From assembly GCA_016858145.1 (NCBI GenBank), contig JAEHOE010000023.1:1054001-1118000 (forward strand): DNA of 64,000 bases, written 5' to 3'. Origin of the DNA: Edaphochlamys debaryana. Its lineage: Eukaryota; Chlorophyta; Chlorophyceae; Chlamydomonadales. Both the position numbers and the translations under genes were made by a program. This document shows, one piece after another, positions 1 through 11,058 of the stretch (positions within the stretch are counted from its first letter, which is position 1; each line of letters opens with the position of its first letter). The notes below the pieces were generated by a model that was given only the letters and a program-made list of their open reading frames with translations, was not told where the DNA came from and ran no database searches.

Positions 1-908
1 TGGGTTCCGGGCGACATCAACGCAACTGCCGTCGCCTGCATCGCCCACCCGCTCTGGTGAGACCTCGCCCAACGCCTGCCTGCCTGCCTGCCAGACGAAC
101 CGAGCCAGGACACTGCGCGAGGCCTCACACACCTGGCGACCTGGCGAGGGCCTGCCGTATGGACTGCCGCTGACGCCGAACTGCGACCCCCATCCGCCCG
201 CTCCGCAGCATGGGCTTTCAGAAGCCGCCCGGCTACCTGAAGAAGGAGGTCTACCCCGCGGTGCCGGCGCTCGGGAAGTGCCTGTACGCCAAGACCGCAA
301 CTCGGTTAGCCTTTGCCCTTGGGGTGGGCGGCAGATCACCGTGCCTCTCTTGCTCTTCGCTATAGGATGCAATGTTCTAAGTGGGAAATTCCTCCCACTG
401 TTCCTGGCGAAGGCTGAGAGAGGTTAAGCGTGTAGCCCAGCCCTGCTATAACCCAGCCAGGAGGTTGGGGGCCGCGGTCGGTGCATGAGGGCAGCGCGCC
501 CTGTCCCCTTTAACCCCGTGTGCTGCAGCTGTACGACCGTGTACGGCTACCAGGCCTTCCCTGATACCGACGCGGTGAGTCACGCACGGGGCGTACGGCA
601 CGTCACGGGGGCTGCGATACATGTGGACGGACGCAGCTACGCGCAAGCTTATCTGCTGATCGCAGACGGGTCTGTACGGCCCATCCTGCTCATCGCTCTC
701 CATCCCCCCATCCCCCCTCTGTCCCACTGCCGCCTAGCTTCTGTTCGATATTGGCCAGGGGGCTGGGCTGGCGGCCTCCGCCGCCGCCTGCGATGCCTTG
801 GGCACCTGCGTGGCCTTCACAAACACGGGCTTCCTCAAGAGAGACATCCCTCTCCCGCTGCCAGCGTACGGCAGGTGCCTGTACGTCAAGGTTTCGCACC
901 TGCGCTGA
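1..908 (+). CDS. 3' end of a secreted Cys-repeat (PAN/apple-like) protein, 5' partial
   Basis: Four exons fit in phase: 1-56, 209-295 or so, 529-574 and 738-908, ending in TGA at 906-908. The reading gives one and a half copies of a repeated unit. Each copy has a Cys, a stretch such as GFLKRDIPLPLP or GYLKKEVYPAVP, and then CLY(V/A)K. Exon 3 carries the link YGYQAFPDTDA, followed by FDIGQGAG in exon 4. The short Cys-spaced units with C-x(3)-FxxxGFLK...CLYxK look like the PAN/apple-like repeats of secreted or wall-associated proteins of volvocalean algae; that family assignment is from memory of the pattern, not a search. The N-terminus, and so any signal peptide or catalytic domain, lies left of the window. 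Exon 1 ends TG and exon 2 supplies C to make a conserved Cys, which supports that junction. The donor of exon 2 is the least certain. Confidence 0.6.
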
Positions 909-988
909 GCACTAACAGGAATGTTGCTGAGTCCGGAGGGAAGATACACGCGAGTGCGGTGTCCAGACACAGCTGTCGTACGGCGTGG

Positions 989-993
989 TGTAA
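989..993 (+). terminator. TGTAA polyadenylation word
   Basis: TGTAA lies 81 nt after the stop of the Cys-repeat gene; a second TGTAA follows at about 1074. TGTAA is the usual near-upstream polyadenylation signal in Chlamydomonas-type algae. Confidence 0.45.
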
Positions 994-2161
994 ATAGTGC
1001 GGGGAACCGTCGGCTGTGAGGAGCAAAGAGCTCTGGTGTACATGCGGTTCCTGTGGTTGTGCTACAGCGCATGTGTAAATGTTGACGGAGGAGCTCTGGA
1101 ACGCAAGCAAGGTGTCCTAGCTCACGAGGGCCCTGCCCTCCGGTTGCTGGACTGCTGCCGTGCGGCGCTTGATCGTGAGGACTTGCGATTAAGACGGAGG
1201 GGATACAGCTTGAGGCGAGATGATGAAAGCCGGGCGTGCACACGTTACACGCCCCAGAGTGGGCACACAGGCCTTCCGTGCCTGTGCACTCGAGCAACCG
1301 CCGTGTCTCCTCCATCATATTCCCGTTCCCCGTTGCGGGGAGTGTCGTGTGCCCATCGAGGGGCCTAGATCCTGTCCTGTACCTCCAGCTCGACCCACCA
1401 GAGCCCCCTCGTAAAACTCCGCCAACTGCAACGCTCCTTTCTCCATGTCACCAGGCGCGCCACTCCCCATAGCGCAGACGCCATTTCGTGCGCCGTCCCT
1501 GGCCCTGAGAGCCACTACCAGGCTCCAAAACCCATCCTCCAGACTAGCCGTATCCGTTCGGGTCATCCTGCAATAGCTTCCTGCCTACCCGCTATGCCCC
1601 TGCGTCAATCCCAGAAACCCTTGTAGCCGTCCGTTGTCCTAGCACCTCCGCCTACAGCATTCCAGTCAGCTCTACCTAGGCCCCCACTCGGCCGGAAGTC
1701 AGCGCCGGCCCTAGTAATACATGGAATGCATTGTCCGAACTCTAGACATTGTAACGGGTCAAAGTCCGGGGCGCGCCGCTCGCCCCACAAGCCAGCACCA
1801 ACAGCGGACGAGGGCTCCACCGAAACCGCAGCTACCACGGCAGCGCTAGCGCAGCCGCGTGGCTGAACTTGCCCCCAGCGTCCTCGTGATCCTCCCGCCG
1901 CCCTTGTGCATCCCAGCCACCAACGTGCCACCCAGGCTCTGCCTGCTGCTCACAGGCCAGCAAAATCCAAACAAAGCCGCTCGTTCCCTCCACGAGCGGA
2001 GGTCAGCGCCAGCCTCCAGGGTTGATGGCGCAGCCCGGCCCCCGTTCTTAACGTGTGCTGCGCTCCGCGCGAGTGCCAAGGCCGCTGCTGCCAGATCGCA
2101 CGACATGGGGCACGGGCCCGCCTGCATCGCCAGGGCAAGCCGCTCCGGCTCCCGCTCCCGC
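994..2161. other. Intergenic, convergent 3' regions
   Basis: About 1.2 kb between the Cys-repeat gene stop and the dyskerin stop. Reading frames here are short, change register and show no conserved motif. I see no RNA gene or repeat. Confidence 0.5.
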
Positions 2162-4746
2162 TTAATCCGACTCCTCCTCCTTCTTCTTCTTGTCCTTCTT
2201 CTCCTTCTTCTCTTTCTTGTCCTTCTGCGAATGGAGGCGAGCGGGAAGAGTGGTAAATTGACGGATCGAGACTGCCCGCCTGCGCAAGTACAGGAAGGCT
2301 AAACCCAGGATGACCCGTGACCAGAGTCTCTTGAGCCCCAGCACGGCCCCTGCCTCCCGCAGGGCGCACCTTGTCCTTCTTCTTGTCCGGCTTTGCCCCC
2401 TCCTCGCTGGGCTCTGGCGATGCAGACGCCGCCCGCTTCTTCTCCTGAGGACAAATTATGAGATAAAAGGTTATGACCTTGAGCGGTGAAGGGACACATT
2501 CCGCAGCGAGACTCAACCGGACGGACCGTACAGCACGTGAGGGCAAGACCCCTCGGTGGGATGGCCACGCACCTTCTTCTCCTTCTTGTCCTTCTTCTTC
2601 TTGCCCTCCTCCTCGGCGGGCGCCGCCTCCTCCATCTCGGCGTCGTCCTCCTTCTTCTTCTCCTTCTTCTCCTGCGGTCATCAAGGGCCACCACAAAGCC
2701 GTCGGCCGCCTGGTCCACCCCGCAGCCTCCCACGCATCCTCCCGTTCCCAGCACCAGCCCCGTCCGCAGTACCCAGCCCTGCAGTGCGCCTCCGGTAACC
2801 CACCTTCTTCTCCTTCTTGGGCTTGTCCTCGGCCGCCGGGGTGGCCGCCTCGGCCTCCGCCGCGGGTGCCGCCGCCGCCGCCCCCGCCCCGCCGTTGGCC
2901 ACAAAGTCCGGAAGCGAGCGCAGGTACTCCTTGGGCGTGTTCTCGTTGGGCCGCCCGTGCTTGTCCAACTGCGGGGAAAAGAGAAGCGGGCCGATAAGAA
3001 ACTAGCAGCGACTCAGCAAAAGATTCCCAACATCTAGTGCGCTACGGCGATAGTAGGGCATGGCGAGCGCTGCGCCCCGCCATGTGTGCGCGCAGCCCAG
3101 CCCAACTCCCATGCTACCTCCAAGCCAGACCCTCCCTCCCCGCCCCCTGCCCGGCCGTGGGCTTACCTTGCCGTCGGCGATGAGCTTCTTCTTGAGCTGC
3201 GCGTATGGCCCCAGCCCCCAGCGGCGCGGGTAGGTGTCGCGCTCCATGATCACGCGCTTGATCTTGGCCACGCAGCCGTGGTCCACCGTGGCCATGACGG
3301 CCGTGGTCATCTGCGGCATACGGCACGTGACACATGTCAGAATTTCAAATACAATTCAGTAGGCCGTAGGAAGCAAGGCAACGGTTACAAATCTACAGTG
3401 GCCAAGGGTCAAACCAAGCCAGCCCCTTTGTCGCTTAGGCTGCTGAGGGCTCATCCCTTGCGCTCGCACCTGCGCAATGCCGACCGCGATGGCCTCGCCC
3501 TTGGTGGTCATGAGCACCACCTCGTCGTCCACCTCGATGCCCGTCTCGAAGCGCAGCAGGCCCGGGATCATGAGCTTGGCGCCGTAGCAGATGGCGTTCA
3601 CGGCGCTGTCCTTCACCACGCAGCGCTTGAAGTTGACCAGCAGCACCTGGGGAGGGAGGACAAGGGAGGGAGGGGCGAGCGGGAGGGAGGGAGGAGGTGA
3701 GGCGGTAGCAACCCGGGGCAGACCAGCAATGCCCACGGCCGTCGTGCTCAGGCGGCCTTGGCAAGGCGCCCGCTCCCTCCCTGCACACGCCCGGCCTGTA
3801 CTGCACGTACGGCACATGCACAACCGCCACACCCAACCGCTGCTAAGGTGCGCCCGCGCGCGCCCACCTCGAGCGGCATGATCACGCGGCGCAGGTAGGT
3901 CTCGTCCTTGAAGTTGTCGTACACCCACTGCGCGTCCAGCACGTCGTGCATCGTCACCATGTTCTGGCGCGAGTGCTCGCCCATGATGCCCGACCGCACG
4001 CGCCTCAGCTCCTGCATGTGGCCGCCCGTGCCCAGGAGCAGGCCCAGGTGCACGCACAGCGTGCGGACGTAGGTGCCGGCCTCGCAGCTGACCCAGAACA
4101 CGGCCAGGTTGCGCTCCTCGTCGTACTCCACCAGCTTGGCCTGGTAGATGGTGCGGATGCGCAGCTGGCGCTTCACGGCCGAGATGAGGGGCGGGCGCTG
4201 GAAGAGCGCGCCGGTGAGGGTTTCGAGCGCCTTGGCGACCGCGGCCGTGCCGCCCTCCACCTTGGAGTGCAGCCGGCAGATGCCCACGTACTCCTTGCCC
4301 GCCGCCTGCTGCGCCTTGACCAGGCGCGTGGCGCGGTCAACGCACACGATCAGGTTGCCCGTGACCTTGGGGTCCAGCGTGCCGCTGTGGCCGGTCTTCT
4401 CGACACGCAGGATGCGGCGGATCCATGCCACGACCTCGTGGGAGGATGGGTTCGCCGGCTTGTCAAGGTTGATGGCACCGTAAGACATGTACTCCCTCAG
4501 CGCGCGCTTCAGCGGCGTGCTGCCGGCCGGGATGGGCGTGTAGTGCCCGGTTCGGACATTGAGCTTGTCGTAGTTCTTGAGCAGCAGCGGCCACTTGCTC
4601 GTGTCGAGCTTAGGCACGGTCTGCTCTGGCTTGATGAGGAAGTCCGTCTGCTGCTGCACCTCGCCCACACTCATGCCGCCGCTGCTCTTGACGGCGGACT
4701 GGGGCTCCGCCTTCTCCTTCTTCTCGCTCTTATCCTTCTTTCCCAT
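2162..4746 (-). CDS. CBF5: Dyskerin / CBF5, H/ACA RNP pseudouridine synthase
   Basis: Seven exons: 3868-4746, 3470-3646, 3167-3310, 2804-2968, 2573-2671, 2370-2444 and 2162-2224, giving 533 residues (human dyskerin is 514). The protein is the catalytic subunit of H/ACA snoRNPs, which isomerise uridine in rRNA and snRNA in the nucleolus; in many eukaryotes it also binds telomerase RNA. The TruB-type catalytic domain is in exon 1. It contains the motif GHSGTLDPK with the catalytic Asp at residue 125, then the [10 protein letters not shown] and [15 protein letters not shown] blocks. Exons 2-3 encode the PUA domain ([23 protein letters not shown]). Exons 4-7 encode an Ala-rich stretch and a KKE tail rich in Lys and Glu, typical of nucleolar forms. 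The start ATG at 4744-4746 gives the usual Lys-rich N-terminus. All exons are multiples of three. Confidence 0.96.
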
Positions 4747-5164
4747 GGTGACTACTCCTAAGCGTTAGAGAGAGCGGCACACAGTACAGGCGGCAGTCGG
4801 TGTTCAGTCGGCGGCCGGCTGCCGACACTGCAGGCTCGCTCGGCGGCGTGGTTATCGGACGTGTCGAGTGCCCTACAAAGACGTGTATACTATGGGTATT
4901 CAGAATGCCGGGCCGGAGCGGGGCATGCCCAGGTTTGCTGGCCCTTCGCCCCCGAGCTTCATTCCGATGCACGGAGGGCTCGCCGACTAGCGCCCCGCGC
5001 CCCGCGACCGCGTGCAAAGGACTCGGCTTGGTGACGCCTACGTACTTGCATACCCGCACACGCCAGCACTTGCGTTCAAGACGCGTCGATCCCGGACGGC
5101 CCCAGACCTCGTTTGCAGGCGCGAGACCTTCAGTACCCGAACACAACTACAATAGCTTGTAGAC
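4747..5164. promoter_or_regulatory. Shared divergent promoter region, CBF5 and unknown 208-aa gene
   Basis: 418 bp separate the two divergent start codons. No TATA-like box or other element can be named with confidence. The arrangement implies that both 5' UTRs and core promoters lie here. Confidence 0.5.
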
Positions 5165-6145
5165 ATGACGTGGACGGATGAAGTCCACGAGAACCGCTTG
5201 CAGGCGGCAATCGTGCGGGCCTCGGCAGAGCGCAAGCTGCGCAAGCGAGGCCTGCCGGTGCCCGTGATGCCCACATCCAATACGGGACCGGTGGTGGCAA
5301 TGGTCGCTCTGGCTTCGGGCTTGGTGGCGTGGCAGCGGTGGGGCGGGTTCGTGCGCTCGCAAGTCTTCGGCCATCCCCTGGCCCGGCAGCTGCGGACGCT
5401 CATCTTCGGCGTCGGCTCGTCGGCTGCCCCCCGGCAAGTCGCGACGACAAAGAGTGGCTCTGCCGGCAGCAGCAAGGCGAGCAGCAAGATCACGGCCCGC
5501 AAGGCCCAGGTCAGCGTGACCCCTGCCCAAGCTGCCGCGGCAGCGGCGGAGGCACGCATGACCTCAGCAGCGGGGGCGTCCACATCTTCCGCCAGCTCCG
5601 CGGTAAGCACGGCCGACCATCCGGGTTGCTGGCAGAAGTAGTAGCGGGCACCAGCAGCGCTTACGTTGTAGGCCGCAAGCCTGCAACGAAGGGGCTGATG
5701 GCCGGTTGGCTCAGTGAAGACTGGGCTGCGTCAAGTCAGGAGCTGGGGCGGGGTGGTCCGTAGAGCTTATGTTGAGGCAAGGCTGCCTTTGGCTACCCGT
5801 CGCTCGCTTCTTGCGGGACAGCGGGGCCTCTTCGGCTGCCCACCGGCTCCCCAGGCAGCATGCGCCGCCGTGGTGACTCCCTCAGCCGTCTGTCCTGTTC
5901 TGTTCCCCCCTAACGCCAGGCCTCCACCTGCCCCCCACACTTTCTCGAACCTGCAGGCGGCCTCCTCCTCCTCCCGCCCAGCCCAGGCCCCGGCCAAGCA
6001 GCCGCAGGCCAGCACCAGTGCGCCCTCGCCGGCGCCCCCACCCGCGGAGCCGGCGTCCACCTCCAGCTCCGCAGCGGCCAAGCCCAGCAGCTCGGGCGGA
6101 GGCGGAGGCGGGAGCAAGAAGAAGAGCGGCAAGAAGCGGCGCTGA
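5165..6145 (+). CDS. Unknown small protein with N-terminal hydrophobic segment and Ser/Ala/Gly tail
   Basis: Two exons, 5165-5602 and 5957-6145, join in phase to give 208 residues ending in SKKKSGKKRR. I do not recognise a family. The first 80 residues look structured: a basic helix (ASAERKLRKRG), a hydrophobic stretch at about residues 41-56 (GPVVAMVALASGLVAW) that could be a single membrane anchor, and a short basic segment after it. The remainder is Ala/Ser/Gly/Pro-rich and ends in a lysine/arginine cluster. The gene is divergent from CBF5. The ATG at 5165 is the first in frame, 418 bp from the CBF5 start. The intron (5603-5956) has clean GT-AG ends. Confidence 0.65.
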
Positions 6146-7107
6146 GCAAGGATGGCTGGGGCGTGTGGGCTGGGGAGGAGAGGTTATAGGATGGATGCGC
6201 CGGCGCAGGGGCTTGCGGGAATGGCTGGGGGTCCCTGCGCTTGCTTGACCAGGGAGGGAGTCGGGGTCTCCGCTAGGGGTGCCATTGGGGCAGGGCGGGG
6301 GCTGGGCGGGGAACCGTCAGGACGCACAGGGCGAGGACTGATGCGGAACTGGGTCGGCACGGGGGCGTTTAAGTGCTGAGGTGGGAGTTGTCTCAGCTGC
6401 TGAAACGGGATAGCTGATGAGCAGCAGGTTTGCACGCGTACTGGCGTGAGCAGGTGACCGTCTCAGGATATGGTTACATGGCGCGATGGGCGGTGTGCCA
6501 TACATCGGGCCGTGTTATTCCCCACACGGTGGGATGGGCAAGCGTGGGCCCCGGGCCAGAGAAGTAAGCATGGGAGCTCAACGATGCAATGATCTTGACG
6601 CAACGGATGCTAATCGTGTGCCAAATACGGAGTGCCGTATGTGCCCCAATACGCACACAATGGAGTGGCAAAGGCTGTGGGTTGCGCAACGTCGAGGCAC
6701 TTAGCAGATGAAGTCCACAACGTAAACTAGAATCACATGCACGGCTGATGCAGCAAAGTTGCGGGGTTCCTAAGTGTACAGCGGCTGCCGGCAGCTGCCT
6801 GCACAGCCAGAGCCTAGGGGGGTGCTGGGTCTTATACCGCGTCAACGTCATCAGGTCAGAACCTCTTTGCACCGCTTCCCAAACAACCCTTATCGTTACA
6901 AGCTTCTCGGTACAGAAGCATTCAGCTCAAGTCTGCACGCCCCACATCTTATCATTCGTATCCGCCATCTCCATGCAGCCGCCAGGCAGCGCTCCTCACG
7001 CGCTTCCGCTATGCCAGCCTGGCAGGCGGTAGCCGACAGCGTGCAGGTCTGCCGTTGGGCCCTCAGCGCGTCAGGGCCTCGCCTTCAGGTCGGCTAGGCG
7101 TGGCAGC
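6146..7107. other. Intergenic between convergent genes
   Basis: Roughly 960 bp with no convincing coding frame. It contains TTACA at 6896-6900, which reads TGTAA on the minus strand and is a plausible polyadenylation signal for the minus-strand gene ending at 7108. Confidence 0.5.
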
Positions 7108-8349
7108 TCAGGCGGGCGCCAGCGCGGTCGTGGGCGGCTGCGGAGGGTCCTGCGGGTGGGTCTGCGCCTCGTGCACCTGCAGGGGATAACGGGCCGGACA
7201 GATCACTCCCTCGGTGACGTAACGACCCCCAATAAGCTAGGGCCAATCAAGCCGGCGCCCGGCGGTGCACCTGCCCCGGGCGGGCTGTGTTACCCAACAC
7301 CGGCCCCGGGACCCACGCAGCACACATACCCCACGGTAGCCGCCTCCTCTACTCCGCTAGCACCCTCCGCCACCCCGGACCCCACCTCGTGCGTCATCTT
7401 GGCCAGCTCGTCCTTGACGGCGTCGCTGAGGCTGGCCCCCACCGCCGCCGCCTCGTCCACCACGTGCTCCACCGTGCTCACCTGCCGGGGCGCACGGGGC
7501 AGCACGTGGGTGGCCGGAGGGGCTGAAGGCGGGCACTCACCGCCAGGGACAGTGCTCCACCCAGATAGTTAGGCAATCAACACTGGACTGCGCCGCCTTT
7601 CGAGTAAGAGTGAGTGAGTGAGTTCCATCAGAGTAGCACCTCGCCGCAGCCCCCATCCCCCTGGGTTCCTGCAGGCCTCTGCAGGCCGCCCGCTGCTGAG
7701 GGCGAGGACGTGTGACGCGTACCCCCCAACCTCAAGTCCCCAACGCACCACGGCGTTCTTGACCTGCTGCACGGGCGGCACGGGCTCCTGCAGCGCCTCC
7801 GCGGGCTCGTGCTTGTGCACCGCCTCGTTGACGGCGGCCAGGGGGCCCTCCGCGTGCGCCGGCACCGGGGGCTCCTCGGCGGCGGAGGCGGAGGCGTCCT
7901 TGGGCGCGGCGGTGTCAGCGGCGGGGGTCGTGCCAGCGGCGGGCGCGCCGGCGGCGGCGGGCGCGCCTGTGGCAACGAGAGGCAGAACGCGGAAGGGCCG
8001 GGGGAACGGACGCGATGGGCAGGCAGAAGAGACGTTTGCGCTGTCGGGCTCGCGCAGCTTCTGCGCTGGCCAAAACCCTTGTCCGAGCTCGCGACCTCGC
8101 CTGCAGCTTAACGCAATTGCCCACTCGCTCGCTGTTTGCGAAACGCAAGGACGCACCGCTCTTCTTGCCCTTGAGCAGCTGCCTGAACTTCGAAACTAGG
8201 CTCGCGAGTTTGCTGGACAGGGGCTCCGACATCACCGGCTCGGGCTTGTGGACCGCCTGGTGCTGGTCAGGCAGCCGCGTTGCGTCGCTGGCGCTCGCGG
8301 CAGGCGCGGGCGCTGTCGCGGGCGCGGGCGCTTCCTCGGGACTGGCCAT
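7108..8349 (-). CDS. Unknown Ala/Pro-rich 191-aa protein with VHKxEP motifs
   Basis: Four exons, 8157-8349, 7749-7966, 7386-7481 and 7108-7176, join in phase to give 191 residues. I do not recognise a family. Seen in order are: a low-complexity Ala/Pro N-terminus; AVHKPEPVMSEPLSSKLASL with a predicted amphipathic basic helix (FRQLLKGKKSG); an Ala/Pro linker; AVNEAVHKHEPAEAL; a helix STVEHVVDEAAAVGASLSDA; and a short tail starting VHEAQTHP. The VHK-x-EP word is repeated, which argues that the model is real and that the protein is built from short degenerate helices. No signal peptide, membrane span or catalytic motif is visible. The ATG at 8347-8349 is preferred; an in-frame ATG at 8361 would add MHSA. 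Confidence 0.6.
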
Positions 8350-11058
8350 GGCGCTGTGCACCGGTGCAGGCGTTTACAGGCGCGGAGCGCTGTATGGAAA
8401 AGTTGGGCGTTGGAAAGAGGTCGGCAATTGAAGTATGAAGTGGGTCGGTGGAGGCGAGACGTTTGTGGCGGAAGGCGCGGACGAGGTGAACGCAAGGCGA
8501 CCTGAGCCGACGCGAGCCGACCCCTGGGCCCCACAATGCGTCAGGCGCCGGAACTTGCAAGCTCGCATCGCTCTTGGCGCTCACCAGCAACCCGCATTCT
8601 AGCACAGGGGATGTGCAGCAGCTGCTGGCCTCACTGAGTGGGGTTTCGTGGCGTGCAAGCATCTCGGCATTGTGCCGCGGCCTTCTGGGCCCGAAGAGGT
8701 CCACAACTGCACTCGCCGCCCTGGTACTCCTCAGCCACCCTGGTGCTCCTCAGCTTGAATGTATACAGGCGATGCTATGATCATGCTTTGCTGGCCACCA
8801 TCGGCGCCGCCACAGCCGCCGCTGCCTCGACAACGCGAGGGGTTCTCTCCCTGCAGCTCCTGGGACCTGGACGACGGAATGGGTGCGGAGGGAAAGGAAA
8901 GGGGTGAGGGTGGTCGGGGGAGGTTATGAGCGGATGGCGATATAGGGCGGGCTGGGTGCGCAGAGAAGGGAAAGCGGGAGCGGGCGGCGGGACGCGTTCG
9001 GCGCCCCATGGCTTGTCCCCTGCCTTCTTGACCTTCGTCCGTTCGTGCATCACATGATTCACACCCCTGGTTGCAACAAGCGCAGTGACCGCCGCAACTC
9101 CGCAACGAGAAGGGGAGCCTTGTGAGCAGGGGCCGCAGCGCAGTGCAGGGGGTGCAAGCTGCAAGAGGTGCAGAGGCGAGGGGCGGTGCCAGGAGGTGCC
9201 AGGGTGAAGACCTCGGGGCCTCATGTGGAGCCGAGAGGGACCTGCCAGGCTGGCGGTGCCAGGCTGGCGCTCGGTCCTTCCCATCCCAAGCAATGATCCC
9301 ATCCAAGCAATGATCCCCCAGCGCAGCCCCCTGGCCCCCTGGCCGGCGCAGGTACCGGGGCACCAGCGCACCACCGCCGCAGTCAAGCCCTCAGCCCGGC
9401 TGCACGTCTTGCCAAGTCAGTGAGCGTCGCTGGTTGGGTGTCTTGCCCTTAATGCTGATATGCCCCCTGGACCTGTCGTGCGCGGTGCAGGCGTGGGCTC
9501 TGCTGGTGCTGCTACTCCGGCCCGATAGTACCAAGCAAGCAATCCCGTGTGGAGGGCATTGGCAAGCCCCCACGCACAGCTTGCGGGCCGCCAGTCCGTA
9601 GTCCGTGGCATGCCGAGATCGTTCGCGCAGCTGGACCCTTCTGGCACCCAAGGACGGCGACGGCCCCACGACCCCAGCCACTGCACTCCGGCGGTGAGCT
9701 TGGCCTCGGATGGAGGACTGCCTGGGCTGGGCGTCTACACACGCAGCGGTGTGGCCCCTGCGGGAGCACAGCTAGCAAGGCAAGCGGGGCGAGCCTGCAG
9801 CCCCGCCTCCCGCCTCCCGCCTCCCGCCGTTCTTGATCACTCTTCCGGCCTGCCCCCGCTGCTTCCCCTCCCGGTCGACCGGTTGCATGTCGGTTCGGCG
9901 GCTGTGGGCGTGTGGTCCTTCAGTAATATGTTTGACTGGCTGCATGTGGCGGCATACCGGAGCGCCCGGGCCTCGCCCTCAGCGTCAACGGGCGGGGAGG
10001 TGGTGGCGCAAGTGGAGAGTCTGTGCGGAGGCGTAACGGGGGGTACCCAACGATAGGCGATCGGTCGAGTCCCTGACGGCACAGAGCGCTGGACATCTTG
10101 GTTGAGGGGCACGTGGTAAGCCGGGTGAGGGTTGGGGGCTGGCGGGGGCACGGGGCTGGCGGGGCCCGGGTTTGGCACACCGTACGAGTGCAGGCATTAG
10201 CCCTGTGCGGGCATGCAGTCAGTCAGTCATGGTCCTTTGTCCGGGGACCATGCATTGGTGGCGGGCGCTTGCAGCCGTGGCACACTGCCCGTGACGTTGT
10301 GTTGGGCGGGCGGCCACGGGCACGGGGAATCGGGGCAGGGACTGGTGAGCGCCAGAAAGGTGCTGTGTGTGGCATGGGGCTGAGCCGCCCTTGGTGGACT
10401 CCTTTGATCCGCAAGCGTGAAGGTATTGTGGTATTTGTGGCCCCTGTGTCGGCGCTTGACGCGCTTCACGTAGGTGGACTGGATGCGCCCGGATGCGCAC
10501 GCGTCCATGAAGCCTTATGCTTTGGCTCCCGGGCTCGCGAGTCGGGCGACGTAGGAGCGAGGCCGTGTCTAGGGCGTGGATTGAGATGCAGACTTTAGGG
10601 GGTTGAGGCGTATGCGGCCTCATCTTGTGTTGGGTAAGAGTCAGACATGCCGCTGCCGGGGAGGTAGGATGGCTGGGGCTGAGGGCTGAGGGCGGACCCC
10701 TGGGACCGTGCCGGCAAACCCACTGCGAAGCCGGTCGTGCTCGTGATGAGTCTGTGGCTGTTCATTCGCGGTTGGCCTGCGAGCTAGGACTCTCGGCTTA
10801 TCGCCCGCCGGTCGCCCGCTCGTAACACTTTTGCAAATGTACCAGGAGTCGGTGTCAGGCGCTCCCCGCCACGTAGCTAGGACTACTACCGCTCCTGTAT
10901 ATGTTATAGAAGCTAGGTGCTCGTGGCTCTCGGCACAGTGCGCTTTGTGCCGGCCACCCTGATGTTGTCACACAGACCCGCCAAATTTGGGCGTACTGCT
11001 TAGACCTTGTCAGGCTGATCTAGGATTATATAGCGGGCTGGGCCGTTGAGGCCGTAAC
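8350..11058. other. Intergenic, includes 5' region of the GH16 gene
   Basis: 2.7 kb without a convincing gene. The longest frame (9547-10056, +) has arbitrary composition and no splice partners. Small local duplications are present, for example CAAGCAATGATCCC twice near 9288-9316 and (CGCCTCC)n near 9806-9828. The promoter and 5' UTR of the multi-GH16 gene should lie in the right-hand part. Confidence 0.45.

Noticed and set aside
3946..4761. 271-codon plus-strand frame
   Set aside because: Exact antisense of the dyskerin catalytic exon; the Leu/His/Arg-rich composition is typical of a shadow in GC-rich coding DNA.
9547..10056. 169-codon plus-strand frame upstream of the GH16 gene
   Set aside because: No recognisable domain, no phase-compatible splice link to the GH16 signal-peptide exon, composition like its surroundings.
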